Source: Fasciola hepatica
Lineage: Eukaryota; Platyhelminthes; Trematoda; Plagiorchiida; Fasciolidae
Direction of reading: 5' to 3'
NCBI GenBank assembly: GCA_948099385.1
Contig: CANUEZ040000183.1
Coordinates: forward strand, 496,001-560,000
DNA length: 64,000 bases
The notes under the pieces are model-generated. The model had not been told where the DNA came from, ran no database searches, and worked only from the letters and a program-made list of their open reading frames with translations. Shown piece after piece: positions 50,726 to 63,376 of the stretch (positions are counted from its first letter, which is position 1; each line of letters begins with the position of its first letter). Position numbers and translations under genes: made by a program.

Positions 50726-52041
50726 TGGTGAAATAGAGAGGAGAATATCGTGGCATTCAGGGTGATATTTTACTCATTTTCTAAATTTCTTCCCAATATT
50801 TTTCGTAGCAGCTGTGACCCAGTCCTTTATTCACAGTGTCAACTTGTAGAACGGCTAAGTAGAAATTTATCGAGGTTGGGTTACATTCAAAAATTTGACG
50901 GCTCAAGGCTCAAGTATTGAGGTTTTATCAACGGTGCCAACCAGAAGAGTGCTGTAAAAATCAAAAGTTGGTGTTTGAACAGCGGTGGTTTTTTGCTGGA
51001 TAAAATTAGCTTTAATAACTCGATAAGGCTAAAACGATTTACATGACATTCCATTAGCTATTGATGAGTAAACCAATTTCAGTTAACCTAAAATCGACGG
51101 CAGTCTCTTTGTGTACACTTAACAACGTTCAGCCTGAAATCAAATAACAGGTGAAAATAATTCAAATAAGTGAACATGTTCCTCCAAAATTTTACTCTAG
51201 CTTTCGTAAAAAGAGGCTCACCCTGCTTTTCGAAATTTTTCCCAGAATAAGCTTTCGAATTTGCGTAGGCTTTTCTGAAGTATGGATTTTAAATAGTAGT
51301 GACTAGCATTTTTCTAGCCACATGTTTGAAAGAGTCAGTGATAATGCAAAGAAAATACTGTTGCGACAGGTCACAGTATTTCTCCGTCGGTAGATTTAAA
51401 GTGCTTGGCGTTTTGGGATCTCACGTGATTCAACACTGCAGATTTATGTGTCAGAGGTGCTGACTTTTCCTTCAATACAATAGCGGCACATAAAACGTTA
51501 GTACAATAGTAATATTATGATCGCGCATTTAATGGTAATACGGTGAAACCCAAAGGATATATGTACTAATTCCATCCCTGCAACATTCATTATACAAGAT
51601 GACGATGAAAGACGCAAAATATAATCGGTTCAAATCAAAATGTTCTTCCATCACAGGCTGCCAAATTTTTGATGTCCATTATATGCTTTTAACTTCTCCC
51701 CACAGAATAAAACCATAAAATCTGAGGTCGATTCTGATGCGTGGAGAATATTCTGTTGAGTGTTAATAATCTGACCTTAAAAGGGATATCCAATGTAGGC
51801 TCTTAAAGGATATTTCTGTATCAATACGGAAGGAGAACAATGACGAAAACAAATAGAAAAACAAAACAGAAAATTGTCCGATATGATATTTTCCGATACA
51901 TTCTATTTCCTGTTTACGAAAATAACAAAAATATTTGTGCAGTATACAAGTACAAGGAGATTTTTAAATGTTATTTCAAAACAAGGTGATGCAAGAATTC
52001 ATTGGGGGGAAATTCATAATCACATCAGTTTTGTGATGGTT

Positions 52042-52042
<1 letters not shown>

Positions 52043-52091
<49 letters not shown>
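52043..52091. repeat. (CA)n microsatellite, about 24 units
   Basis: Uninterrupted CA dinucleotides. Confidence 0.97.
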
Positions 52092-52093
<2 letters not shown>

Positions 52094-53447
52094 CTAAACC
52101 GTTTTATAGAGATGCAGTACGGAAGCTGACCCGATGCTTGCTGTTGTGTGGTCGCAACTTGTTGTAAACAAGCCGACTTTGGGCACTAATGGAACCGAGG
52201 AGAATGGCAAATGAATATGGGACAATTCAATCAGCTTTGCTTAGGGATCATAGGGAGCCGAACAAAGCTGTGTTGCAGTAAACCAAGAACGAGTAGACCT
52301 TATTTCTGTCAACCGGCCAGTTCGGTGGCGTCATTTCATGAAAGTAACGATAACAAGGTAGTAACAAGCAGGACAATGAAAATAAGACAGTAACAATAAG
52401 TCGTCTGTACAATGAGTATCAATAAAAAATTGGAGAATAATGTAGGATAACGCTGTACCAACACGTCACTTCAGGCGGTATCTTCCTTCAATTAGGATGG
52501 ACTGAAGACCATAGGTTCTTTCGAATTTACCGAACGCATTTAGACTTTAGTTAGTTATATGACGACACAATTTGGACAAAGCCAATAAAAGTGAGACGAA
52601 ACTTAGTAAACTGAGGCCAAGTCAGAAATTTACATCATCATGAAAAACCACAACAGCGTTCTGATATCAAAGTGTATACTACCAGTCAAAACCAAATATA
52701 ACTGCTCTCAGATAAAGTTCACTAAAAAAAAGAAATTACTATCCCAGATATTGTCTTTTTGTATCAAAAGTTCTGACGCACACTGACATTGTTTAGCAAG
52801 TCTGAAATTGGTTTCTACCAATTTGTCATTGGAATAGTTTTTTCTCTTCTAGTTCTAGGTCGTGAAAGACAGACAAAATATTTCCTACATATCTTGTCGT
52901 TGGTAATGAATACTACTGTTGCCTTAATTCCTCCCTTGACCACAGGCGTTGATTATGATGAATTAAAGACAGGTTTTGTTATACTTTGGTGTTTAAGAAC
53001 CAAAACAAGATTCTCAGTCCAGAATCTGATTATGGATTCACAACTTATTCAGCGACTCATGGACTTAGATCAAGGTCACTTTGTGAGTTTTAGTTTAGTT
53101 ACAGCTACAGGAGGACATTTGCAATATTTGTGGTGGAATCATATCTCAAGCGGAGGTCTTTTTTGATGTAAAACTTCCGAAAAACTTGTAGTTGATATAT
53201 AGATGCACATATTATCACTGTCTGTTCACCTTACCTTTATCTACCGTTCCGATTATTACTACTACTACCAATAGTAATAAAAATAATATTTACCATAATA
53301 ATGATACTATTTTTGTTACAGAGAAGTATCACCCCCCACGAATCATCAGTAAAACCAGAAATGTCTATACTTACTTCATTGTTTAGTTGATAGTACTCTC
53401 TTAAAATACTCAACACTATAAAAACGTGACTTCCTTCTTTTTTTCAG

Positions 53448-53697
53448 GTAAACTACACTCGCCTAAGAAGCTATGCTCATTATCAACAAACTACCTCCAG
53501 AGAATCATCAGTTCGTATTCTAGATGCGAACAGCCCACCGAGTCAAGTTACTCATTCGATTTATGGCTTAGAGTCTAACTCTATCTATGCGGTCTCCGTT
53601 CGCCCGGTGTTAAAGTCAGTTTCCGTGAGCACAAAGAATGATTGGACTGATTTGTACGGTAGTCCTCTCGCCGTATCCTGTGTGACTCCAGATAAAC
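53448..53697 (+). CDS. LAR: LAR exon: FN3 repeat 8, second half
   Basis: Acceptor TTCCTTCTTTTTTTCAG at 53447 is the best in the window; phase 0. Contains no ATG, so it is missed by start-based ORF calls. Reads VNYTRLRSYAHYQQTTS, VTHSIYGLESNSIYAVSVRP (tyrosine corner and F strand), then DLYGSPLAVSCVTPDK. Donor C|GTAAGT, phase 1. Sequon NYT. It joins LLHYR of the previous exon as FN3 strand C. Confidence 0.92.
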
Positions 53698-56600
53698 GTA
53701 AGTCTATAAGTTGGTTGCATTATTCCTCCCGATTTTACATGCTTATTGATCAAACGGGAAATTCTTTTGATATTATTTGACTTTATTCTATGGTTTGAAG
53801 GTGGTCCAAGTGTGAAAAGTCTGTGGCCCCGGCGGGATTCGAACCCACGCTTGGTCACCACCCTCGCTTTATAGGACTTCTCAGATGAATCTCTTGGTCA
53901 CCAAGTTCCTGCACTTCATACTAAATAACCTCGGGACAACAGCGAATTGTGGCACAAAAAAAGCGTTCAGCCCCTTTTTCTGGCTTGCTTCTTGGTTCTT
54001 TTGGACATCTATTTTCTAAACCTGGATGAAATAGTAAATCACTGTCAGTAACAGAAGAATGCAGTCAGTCAGTAAATTGCACGACTGAAAGCATTGTACG
54101 CCTAACCACTACAATTAGTATCTTAAGTCGCAAAGAATGCCGTGCCCGACAAATACCAAATTTGGTTTTAATTAAGTGATTGAGTTGCTAAAGATTAATC
54201 CAATATGAGTTGTCAAAGTTTCTTGCGCAGTCTGATTCCTCCTAATTTTAAGGGGGAGTTGGAACTTTCTATTTCATACAGTAATTGCATAGTCTAACTC
54301 CCAGCTATCTGCCTTATGTGGAAGTAAGGGGACATGAATTCCACGGAAAACACTATTAATTCCCCGGTACAAAACCCTTCGGTAAACGACAAGGACTCAG
54401 TTTGGATAAATTCCCAACTATTAACCTTACTATCAAAACTCTCATTAGATAGGCTTGGCTAACATCGCTGATTGCAGATTGAGCTGCGAAATTCACAGAC
54501 TTACATCTCATGAGGTGCGGTAGTTGCAGTCTATCGTTTTCCACACGTACTGTGTAGTACACATTATCATCTTTTTTGTACCTAAAGAATCGTGATTGCT
54601 ACCTCCATATGGTGATATATTTCACAGGGGAAGTAAATAATCAACCAAAATAGCTTTTCATGAACAGAAATTTATAATATAAACCACTTGTTTGCTTTTC
54701 TGGGGCATCCAAACAAAATGTGATAGATTTGCCCATTCAGAAAGAAAGGAGTACGAACACAGTAAACAAAAGATGTAGACCGACAATCGGTTGATGTAAG
54801 TTATGAATAAAATTTGCTTTCAGGGAATATTTGCTCTCAATAACTGGACAGTATCTTTGTGTGCACATGAGGTCTCGTTTAGACCTGCTCTATTTAGTAA
54901 TTTATCAGCAAATTCACAGAACGACCAGCATTTTCATATTTGCCGCCAACAAGTCGAGTTAAAAATTGTCCAGCTAACTTCTAGCTAGCCTAATGACAGT
55001 GCGAACGGCAACACAGTAGGACATCAAGTAAGACTACCTAGGAAGTCTGTGTTCGTATAACTTAAGCCTTATGAAATTTTTTCCATCAACGAATAGTTAT
55101 ATACATTCAAATTTGTCCGCCAATGGTTCTGACTGAATCCTCTGACATGGATGATAAATGACTACGTCGTAGTAAACAGCTGAGGTGGTTGTGCAGTAGT
55201 TAAAGGATTTGATGAATATCTATCTATACATTCATATCAATTAAACCAGTACATACCATTAAATTAATACTGATCAACCGAATCTTCTTACTTTTCGGGA
55301 CCGCAATAACAACAAACAATGGATCAGGCGTTTTTGCTTTTTCATTGGTCTAATAAAATTTGAAATGAAGTTTACACATGATTTTATTTGGTAAGGAATT
55401 TAAAGCCATGAATGGTTTCAAAAGGTTGAATGTAAATGAGAATGCACCAAATTTGTAATCAAACGAATTATGGAAACTGATATCATCAAACTCTTGGTAT
55501 GCAAATAAAGTCCTGAAACTAGTACAATACACGGTCAAGACGATCACCATCCTTATCAGTAATTCTGTCAACTCAGTCCTCGTTGGTCAAGAGTGTTTCA
55601 TTGAGTTTTGTCTCGATTTACTTTAAGGTGGAAAGAATGTGACTGTAGTCGAAGGAAGGAGGTGATGAAATCGTCACCTTTTTCGCAGAGTAGTCAGAAT
55701 ATCTATCTTTGTACTCACGCATTCTTGGACTTTCTGAAATGATGAGAAATGACACAAGCTCTCTACTGTTGTGGCTTTGTGGAATATCTTAAAATGCCAC
55801 AAAATCAGCCAAACACAGGGTATTTTGTAATCCCACATAGGCAACGACAGACATCTATTTCCTTCCACTCTCTCTGTTCACTTTTCTATGTAATCCTGGT
55901 ATTTGGCAGAAAATCCCAAACAGACCTGTTACGCATTATCTGACGTAAGTAATCACAAATCTTGATGGGAATTTTAGTCGGCGGATTTGCTTTATATTTT
56001 TCAAGCATTCAGTAGGCTCTGGAGATCTTCGAGGTATAAGGGCTTTTGAGCTGGCCTTGTGAGATTATTTTAGTAACTTCTTGCGAGTGAGCGCAATGGA
56101 AGGGGTATGCCCCACAGCCCCAGAGGACCACTACTAGGATTATCGGTAAAGCGAGCATTAGACTTCGAGAAGCGATCCAAATAATTTCCTGTTTGAATAG
56201 ATATGGGAACGATCCGAGAGACAACAAATAGCTTTCCATCAGCGATGTGACAGCAGGGAGGTGATGTTGTTCGAAATGGCGGTAAGAAAGAATGGGCGAG
56301 CGGCAGCTAAAATTATCTTTCCATACACTGCTTCGCCCGAAACGGATCATTCACTCTTTGTATAGCAATTCATGAGTACAGTGGAGCTGTACTAAGTTAC
56401 AGCTATAATAGCCTGCGGGAATTTACTGCTTCAGCTGTAATGGTTCGACAGCAAAACCTTACAGCGACCAGTCATCAACTTATGCTACTTAGAAGCCGTG
56501 AGACAGTTGCGGCCAAATCAGACTCACTGTGACTCCGAATAAATTCATGCGTTTCGTCATTCAAATACTAGCTACGAAAGTTTTGAAGTCCGAACAGCAG

Positions 56601-57242
56601 ATGGCAAATTCTGGGTTTGAGGAATGACAGAGAGAGTGGCTTCGATGAACAACAAATCGAATGAGGTTCATGGTGAATTAGGTTTTAAGACTGAGTTTTA
56701 AAATATTCAACGGTGCAAACTCCAATTCCGTCATTAGACTGACAATTTCGTAGCATACATTGAATATTGAGCTTAGTGTCTACAGTTTTTGTACATAAAC
56801 TTCTCCCTTCCTGCGTGCATAGATAATGTGACGGCTTTTATGTTTTCATTTAATCAGTGCAGCGCAAATATCTCCTTTAGCCCAGAAAAAATCGACTTGA
56901 TTATCTTGTTCTCTGACATCCTGTCCATCACTGATCCGTCACTATTTCTGGTCCCAAGTTCCAACCTCGACGACTTCGAGTTATCAACCGGGTCATTTAG
57001 GGAGCTAATTGATTGTACTGGGACTAGCGAGGCCGTATCAGGAGGACTACATGACTGTAGATTCCGTGACGCTCGGAATAATAACAACGTGAAATGCTTT
57101 TGATCGATATAACGTTCGTTTGATTAAAAATCGTTCTACTCGACCGACTCCAACTCTAGTTCCGCCCCAGTTTCTAACTGTTTATTTTCGACCTGTTAGA
57201 TTAGATCCGACTTACATTTATCACTTGACCTTTTTATTCAAG
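53698..57242 (+). other. Intron 14
   Basis: A 3.5-kb intron with a tRNA-like SINE piece at 53812-53900 (minus) and an unassigned antisense 113-codon ORF with a strongly hydrophobic stretch (56009-56350). Nothing else recognised. Confidence 0.75.
53812..53900 (-). mobile_element. tRNA-derived SINE head (minus strand)
   Basis: Minus strand reads GAGGGTGGTGACCAAGCGTG then a perfect B box GGTTCGAATCC (53845-53835), then CGCCGGGGCCACAG. The A box is poor and no tRNA cloverleaf closes. The B box is the cleanest in the window. Confidence 0.5.
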
Positions 57243-57607
57243 CTACATCTACAATTCAACCTCCATGGGTGATAGGATCTGTTAGAAATTCCAAAGGTTT
57301 GTCCATTGGTTGCCCCCAAATGAATTGGACCCGTTCGAACCCAGAACGCTACGAACTGGTTGCGCTCCGATTGAATGCAGCTGGAAACGTGGACACTTCA
57401 GAGGAGGTAAGCCCACTGGCCATTTGGACTACTGACCCCTCCGTAAACGGGGAGAGTCGACTCAAGCCAGTTCGTGTGGAGCTGACCGGACCTGACAATC
57501 GGGCTCCTAAACCGCATCATGTCGACAAGGAGCATGAATTCCGCTTGACCGGACGGGCTCTGCAACCGGATACAGTTTATGCGTTAGCTTTGCGCGTATT
57601 CTTGAAG
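57243..57607 (+). CDS. LAR: LAR exon: membrane-proximal extracellular region, first part
   Basis: Acceptor TTTTTATTCAAG at 57242; C|CT gives P, then TSTIQPPWVIGSVRNSKG, with MNWTRSNPERYELVALRLN. The order Y-E-L-V-x-x-x-L, then KPVRVELTG, then FRLTGRALQPDTVYALALRV follows the membrane-proximal region of LAR proteins (Y-x-L-V-V-V-P-L; Y-I-A-A-x-L; F-x-L-G). Sequon NWT. Donor AAG|GTAAAC, phase 0. No R-x-K/R-R site is present here, although family members are usually cleaved in this region. Confidence 0.88.
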
Positions 57608-59298
57608 GTAAACGCATTTCTCTCTCTCTGTGGGTATGTGTGTGCGAAGCATCTGGCCAAATGCACCGATCATCAGAATCACGTTTTTGTTTACCTAAAC
57701 ATAACTAGTTTCATTCCGTTATTCATCAGATGAATTTTCTGGACAGTGTGTCGAAAGTGAATTAGATACAACACGGAATTTGGCTATGTTACGAAAGAGA
57801 AGTACCAAATATTGGTCAGATCCGACAAATGGTCAGAGCCGCCAGACCCAAACTACCGATAGACAACAAAATAGTTCGTCATTTGGCTGTGATAAAAACG
57901 GGAAATATCACTTCAAGATCTAAATAACTTTATGACTTTAACGTCATAGGTACTCGACCTGCGTAACAGAAGATCTATCAGAGCCTTGTAGCTTATGTTT
58001 TTGATTTGTGATATCTACTTTTGCCGGTGCTTTCACTTATCTCGCCCAGATCCCTGATTGTATGTATTTTCTCTTCGCCCGTCTACTGTGCGTTGTCTGT
58101 GGACAGGAATTTGCAAAACTGAATCATACCTGTAATTCGGATTGCAATGTCATGATGTTTCTCAGAAATCGTGAATGTTGGAGCGCATAACATTCCTTAC
58201 TGAGCGCAAGATGTTATTCCTTACCACGTAATTGTTGCATGTTCGTTCAGCCAATTTCAGCACAAACGAATACGTCATATATTTTTGTTATGCATCCGTT
58301 TTACCACCTGTCCAAAAGAATCGATGATACCCTGTTTGACAGGTGAAAATGAACCTAAAATGCCTTCAAAATGTCACTTTTGAGCAGACAGTTGTACCCA
58401 ATTCGGTTTAATTCAGATGGCTCTGACGAAGTTGAAGCACGTGAACTGCTTTTCAGTTAGGATTCTATTTCGTTTCACAGGGACGAAGCCTTCCCAAAAA
58501 ACCAAACTGACCTACCGTGTAGTTCTTGTGTCACTGATGCTAACTTTGATTACACCGCACTTTTCCTACGGTTGCGAGAATATTACCGAAAAAATGTTTC
58601 ACACTGAACTGAAAATCGGACACGGCTGAGCAGAATGATAATGTGTTCTTGAGAACTTTCATTAAAATCATACTAAACCTGGTGTGTCTACAAACACTTC
58701 TAGTGACAAGTTCCTGCCTATCAAAGATAACGTAGAAAAGTACACATGTGTATAGTTTTGTGCATTCGCACAAAGTTCCGCCCACTACCATCACTACACG
58801 AAACTTTTCTTTCTTCAGTGTAATCTAGGGGAGAATTTTCTTCTTCTCTAGGGAGGACGATGTCAATCAAAAGTCCCAGTATCAACTTCGTTATTATGGA
58901 AGCTACTACTGCTACTGTCACCACGGTTGCTTTTGGACACAGTCATTCTAATTTGGTCTAATGATTTTTCAAGTAAGGAGCTGCATGAGAGAGACAAACC
59001 GGAGTTGACGCTATTGCCCATAGTCTCGGATTGTATCGCCTCATTAAGGTTCAATAGTCATAATTCAAAGTTGTTTCCAAGCTTTTATATACATTTCTGC
59101 CTAACTCATCATCCTTTAGCTATTTCCCCCCTCGTATCGTTCTCATTCAAATTACCAGCATCAAAACAGGAATAATCCGAAGCATTTTAACCATGCCTAC
59201 ATTATTAACAGATTCTGGCACCAAACGGCAATTTGGGTAGGTCGACGGAGCCTTTGTATTTTCAATCTGTATGGCTCCATCCAGTCTCACTCAACCAG
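57608..59298 (+). other. Intron 15
   Basis: A 1.7-kb intron without recognised elements. Confidence 0.78.
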
Positions 59299-59452
59299 GC
59301 CGCAGTAGGGGCACCGAAAATTTTTCGGGCCACAAATTCTGAGGATTGGACCGACATTGATCGAGTGCTGTGGATTTCGCAGAACAAGCCCTTCGGTGAC
59401 ACGTCGGTTTCCCACAAGCCACCCTCAGATGATGCAACCGCACGAGGACCAG
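59299..59452 (+). CDS. LAR: LAR exon: membrane-proximal extracellular region, end
   Basis: Acceptor CTCACTCAACCAG at 59298 is the only upstream AG that keeps phase 0 without a stop. Reads AAVGAPKIFRATNSEDWTD and VLWISQNKPFGDTSVSHKPP, like the family's F-x-x-T-x-x-S-x-x-W-S-x-P ending. The donor G|GTATTG is weak; phase 1 matches the next exon. Splice sites here are the least certain of the 18. Confidence 0.75.
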
Positions 59453-60796
59453 GTATTGATTATAATAAAATAAATACGTACAAGGACTTTTTGAGTATAT
59501 ATCTCATTTGGTAGGGACGGGGAGAGTATCAGGCATCTAGTAGTTCGCCTACCGATGTGCATTTTGACTTTTTTTTATAGCTTCCTAAAGAGACTGATTC
59601 GTCGGGTTCCCAGACTTCTGAATTAAAGCCACCACTGACTCATAGATTTGAAAGAGTTACATTTATTCGCTCGAGTACCTAGCCTGAGGTAAAACTCGTG
59701 CAATGTTGTGTGTTATTCAGAAGTACAGAACCATAGTTGTATTTAATGAATCATTTAGATTTGGTTGTATTTGGTGTGGTAAATAAACGAAAACCACTTT
59801 TTGAAATAAAAAATTAGTTCAAGTCATTCATTTGTGTGGCATGGTGCACATGCTACTTATTAAATAAGTGAGTAACTCATTGCTCTGAGAGCTATTATGG
59901 ACAGTTATGGAATGATAACAAACACTGTTAAGTCAAAGGGACCAAACGCGATAGGATAAACAAAGTTGGGCACATTAAGTAACTTCTCGCCTTTCCAAAT
60001 AATGGTTCTCTTCAAGTAAACTGAACCGCTGAAATGCAAACATGTTGTGATGACTCCTAAGCAAAGCGTTTTGCGACGTTATAGTGGATTGTAACGCAGC
60101 CCGTTGTTGTTACTCATACTTCATTCAACAAAAATACAGAAATCGAGAATGCCGATTTTTGCGCTTTAAAACACATTCATAGAAAAATCCAAAAAAGCGA
60201 TTTCTATATTACGCTATTCGTCAAATCGTACGGGAAGAAACCGTTATCATTGTGACTACCAGTGACTTACGTTGGTCTAGTTCTTGAAGTTCACAATTAA
60301 ATCTCACTCATCGTTAGGAATTTCCTGTTCTCAGAATGTTTGTGTTTATCAAAGACTATTTCTGGTTTAAACCCAATCTCTACAACAATTCATCCAATTT
60401 CTCATACATTTACATTTATGGTTCCCTTTGATGGCTTCTGACTTGAATTAGTAATTGCATCACTTTAGTCATAACGATATAAAACTGAGAGAAAGCCGTG
60501 ACCAGTGAGCATTTTCGCAACGAGAAATCCATAAAAAGAGGAAACAAAATGCCGGGTTGATTATTTTTTCAAGTTTGCTACTAGCAGCCGTAGATAAATC
60601 ACACAGTGCCAGTAAAAACAAATATCCAAACAAGTGGTTTGTTATATGTCAAGTTACCCATTCCGTTGAAAGCAATTATTCACGTCTAAAAACCAAAGCC
60701 CTTATTGAAGATACCTTTTGAATAAGGCCGTTTGAGTTACTAGCTTGGAACTTTCCGTAGACTATTGGCTTATCTTTACTGTCAATTCTACTTCAG
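59453..60796 (+). other. Intron 16
   Basis: A 1.3-kb AT-rich intron; no recognised elements. Confidence 0.78.
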
Positions 60797-61699
60797 ATGG
60801 CATGCCACCACTGTCACTGGACCCAAGTGCCAAAATCGATCCATCGATTCTATCTCCGGGTGCCTCCATGCCAGATAGTCGGTTACAAAAAAGCAAAAGT
60901 CGAGTCTCCCTTGTGGTCACTATCATCTCCACCACGGCATTATTGATCGGTCTTGGTTTGGTGTGTCTGCTGATCATTTTGTACCGCCGAAGAAAACGCG
61001 ATAAACCGGCTGCTCACGCGCAGACTAAATACGCTCCTTATGACACCTGGTCACGCGACTCCCTCGCCACCAACGACCGACACAGAACGGGAAAACTGTG
61101 GCCCCACCGTTGCACCCCAGTAGCGTATTCGACCCTATTGAGTTGGGTGAATCCAAACAAACGTAGTCCAAAACGTCACTTACCTGGGACACGAAGTCTA
61201 GTCGAAGTGCACGGACCACCACCGGGCACTTTGGCTTCATACTCAGCTGGGCTCGGGCACAGTTTCCCAGATGATAATTTTTCCGGGGCACTACTCAATG
61301 GAACGATCAATGGGTTCGACAACACCAACACAGTTGATCGTCTGGCAACCAGTGTGGCCGCCACAAACTTCGGCAGTCTGAGAAAAGACGCTATTCGGAC
61401 GGAAACAAATAACCTACGCTTGATGGATTCACCAAACAGTACGTTGTACGCCACTGACCCGCGCAATGGGATTGGTCTGTCTCGCGTAGATTCGGTCTCC
61501 CTTGGTCATCGGGGTGTGATGTTAAATTCACCTTCACCAACCACAATTTTCCCGGCAAACTATACCAACCGCATTGGTCACCAGGAAGGTTTACCCGCCT
61601 GTAATGGATTTACTGCAGGCAGTCTTAAATCAATGACCACTCTCGGGTCAAGAAACTTGCCGGTATTCAAACCGACTGGTTCCATCACACTGCCTAATG
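60797..61699 (+). CDS. LAR: LAR exon: transmembrane helix and juxtamembrane linker
   Basis: Acceptor TTCTACTTCAG at 60796; G|AT gives D, then GMPPLSLDPSAKIDPS. A single transmembrane helix VSLVVTIISTTALLIGLGLV CLLIILY (60904-60984) is followed by the stop-transfer cluster RRRKRDK, so the rest is cytoplasmic. About 238 residues of Ser/Thr/Asn/Pro-rich low-complexity linker follow (for example SFPDDNFSGALLNGTINGFD), with no domain recognised. Donor G|GTATGT, phase 1. At 903 nt it is by far the largest exon. TM placement is certain; the linker length is unusual for the family. Confidence 0.93.
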
Positions 61700-61793
61700 G
61701 TATGTGAAAGGGTTTATTTTTCATATGGTGATTTATTATATTCCACACTAAAAAGAGTCCCATCGTTACTTTCCTCCTCTATTTTGCTTGAAG

Positions 61794-61835
61794 GTTTAAC
61801 GACCAGATTCGAACAGCAATACTCGACTAATAACC
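61794..61835 (+). CDS. LAR: Candidate LAR microexon (42 nt, optional)
   Basis: Preceded by a strong pyrimidine tract (TTTCCTCCTCTATTTTGCTTGAAG) and followed by GTAAAC. With the preceding G it reads GLTTRFEQQYSTNN and keeps phase 1-1, so it can be included or skipped without breaking the frame. Vertebrate type IIa receptors also have small alternative exons, some in the juxtamembrane segment (family knowledge). No transcript evidence is available here. Confidence 0.5.
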
Positions 61836-62330
61836 GTAAACCTAAAGGCAATTAGCCTAACTAACTTCTATGTAAATGCTACATTGTCCATGAACCCAGA
61901 GCAGCATTTTTCATGAGGAACGTAGATTTACGGAAACTATCGTTTGTTTGCCACATATCCTCTCGTGGTGTCTGACCAAATCTTGCACGCCAGACCCCTG
62001 CACATGTCTGTCTATAGCCGACTCAGCTGTTCACCGATGACATCCCTTGACATATCATTCAGTAAGTTGCCTTTGGTCTAAATCTTGATCTAGCTTGGTA
62101 TGCAACAGGCGACCATACTGATTTTGATATAAGGGGTTTTTATTGACGACATCCTTAACAATTGAGAATTTCTGGTCCTTAATTATGGGTCGTCTATGGT
62201 CCGCCTTAGTGAACAGTTTCACATGGTTTTATAAGACCTACATTTTGTGCCTTACTTTAGTTCGGTTTCGATAACCAGTGTTCAATGGCGCCTTATGCTC
62301 GAATACCACTCTACAACCCTATAGCGGCAG

Positions 62331-62423
62331 TATCATCTGGCTCGATGAGAACCATCAGCCGCGCATCTCGGCCGAGTTTTGTTTGGAACTGGAACTTAGG
62401 AAATGGGATTGTGCCTAATACAG
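62331..62423 (+). CDS. LAR: Candidate LAR cassette exon (93 nt, optional)
   Basis: Acceptor CTATAGCGGCAG, donor G|GTTACG, phase 1-1, 31 codons: VSSGSMRTISRASRPSFVWN and WNLGNGIVPNT. The open frame extends upstream to another AG at 62260 (reading FGFDNQCSMAPYARIPLYNP), but entering there needs phase 0, which no upstream donor supplies. The Ser/Arg-rich text resembles juxtamembrane sequence. Splice signals are moderate. Confidence 0.35.
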
Positions 62424-63071
62424 GTTACGATACCCGGACTGGCGTAAAAATGATTTGATTCAGGCCAGCAGTACTTGACTATTTCTAACATACTAACAGA
62501 CATAAAGAGCTCATTTCATTTTGTGTACGAATTTATGTAATACGGTGTGGGTTAGGAGTTAGATTATATTTAGGAGAAGAGAAGCTAAAGGCACTGTGTA
62601 TGGAAGTGATGGCATAGGTGAGTCGTTATTTACAGAGTAACATACACATATGCTCAAATTGTTTTCGTACAATAAAAACTGAAGAGCCGTAGATGGACAA
62701 CCGAAGATAATCCCGTTAGATTTTCCAGTCCATGCAGTGCTCTTAGAAATGTGTTCATTTTCTAGTTATCAAGCTGTAAAGTAACTTGAACAAACATAAT
62801 CCATAAGTAAATTAGCACTGCATAGTCTTGTCGTATATTAACAGATTCAGCCAAAATTATCACTCCACAATACATGTTGTTACCAAAGGACTTTCTACAC
62901 GGCGTGGCACAGTCTACTTATCCGGAAAATTCAGACACGGTGCTTTTCCAAAGCGACACTTTTCAACCGAACAATTCTACACACTATCCTATTATCCTTT
63001 GCCTAAGAAATGCTAGCAAGCCCTCTTTACTCCAATTTTCTTACTCGATGGCATCCGTGTCGAACATTCAG

Positions 63072-63376
63072 GTCGAATATGCGGTTCCCGACTGATTGGG
63101 ATCGGACAACTAATGGAGACAGTTCAAACACTGAAAGCGGACAACGGACGCTTGATGGCGGCCGAATTTGAATCGATCGATCCGGGCGGTCAATTTACTT
63201 GGGAACACTCAAATCGACCTGGGAATCGTGTGAAAAATCGTTACGCAAATGTGATAGCCTATGATCATTCCCGTGTGGTATTACAACCAGTTTCTGGGAC
63301 CGATCCGGATTCTGACTATATTAACGCAAACTACTTGGATGGCTATCGAAAACAGAATGCATATATTGCCACCCAA
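63072..63376 (+). CDS. LAR: LAR exon: wedge and start of PTP domain D1
   Basis: Acceptor GTCGAACATTCAG at 63071; G|GT gives G, then [20 protein letters not shown] as the wedge helices, then [18 protein letters not shown] and the invariant [36 protein letters not shown]. These are the N-terminal motifs of classical PTP domains (K-N-R-Y, D-Y-I-N-A-x-Y, Y-I-A-x-Q-G-P, with GP expected in the next exon). Donor CAA|GTGAGC, phase 0. WPD loop and HCSAGxGR loop lie beyond the window. Confidence 0.95.

Larger units (their letters stand above)
49645..53447 (+). other. Intron 13
   Basis: A 3.8-kb intron with antisense exon-like ORFs at 50043-50725, a (CA)n tract at 52043, and a 125-codon plus-strand ORF (52789-53166) that I could not assign. 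Nothing else recognised. Confidence 0.72.
61700..63071 (+). other. Intron 17 (with two candidate small exons)
   Basis: A 1.4-kb intron between the TM exon and PTP-D1. Direct splicing 61699 to 63072 is in frame, but the intron also holds two phase 1-1 candidate exons (61794-61835 and 62331-62423). Nothing else recognised. Confidence 0.7.

Noticed and set aside
52789..53166. 125-codon plus-strand ORF in intron 13
   Set aside because: No domain, no splice signals fitting the LAR frame, and composition typical of AT-rich intron; not called a gene.
61176..61466. 96-codon minus-strand ORF over the juxtamembrane exon
   Set aside because: Antisense shadow of a real coding exon; other minus ORFs over exons (29356, 35386, 41147, 60762) are rejected likewise.
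62261..62423. Longer exon starting after TTACTTTAG at 62260 (FGFDNQCSMAPYARIPLYNP...)
   Set aside because: It needs phase-0 entry, but the upstream exon and the 42-nt candidate both end in phase 1. Only the shorter 62331 start fits; kept as an open question because the reading frame looks coding.
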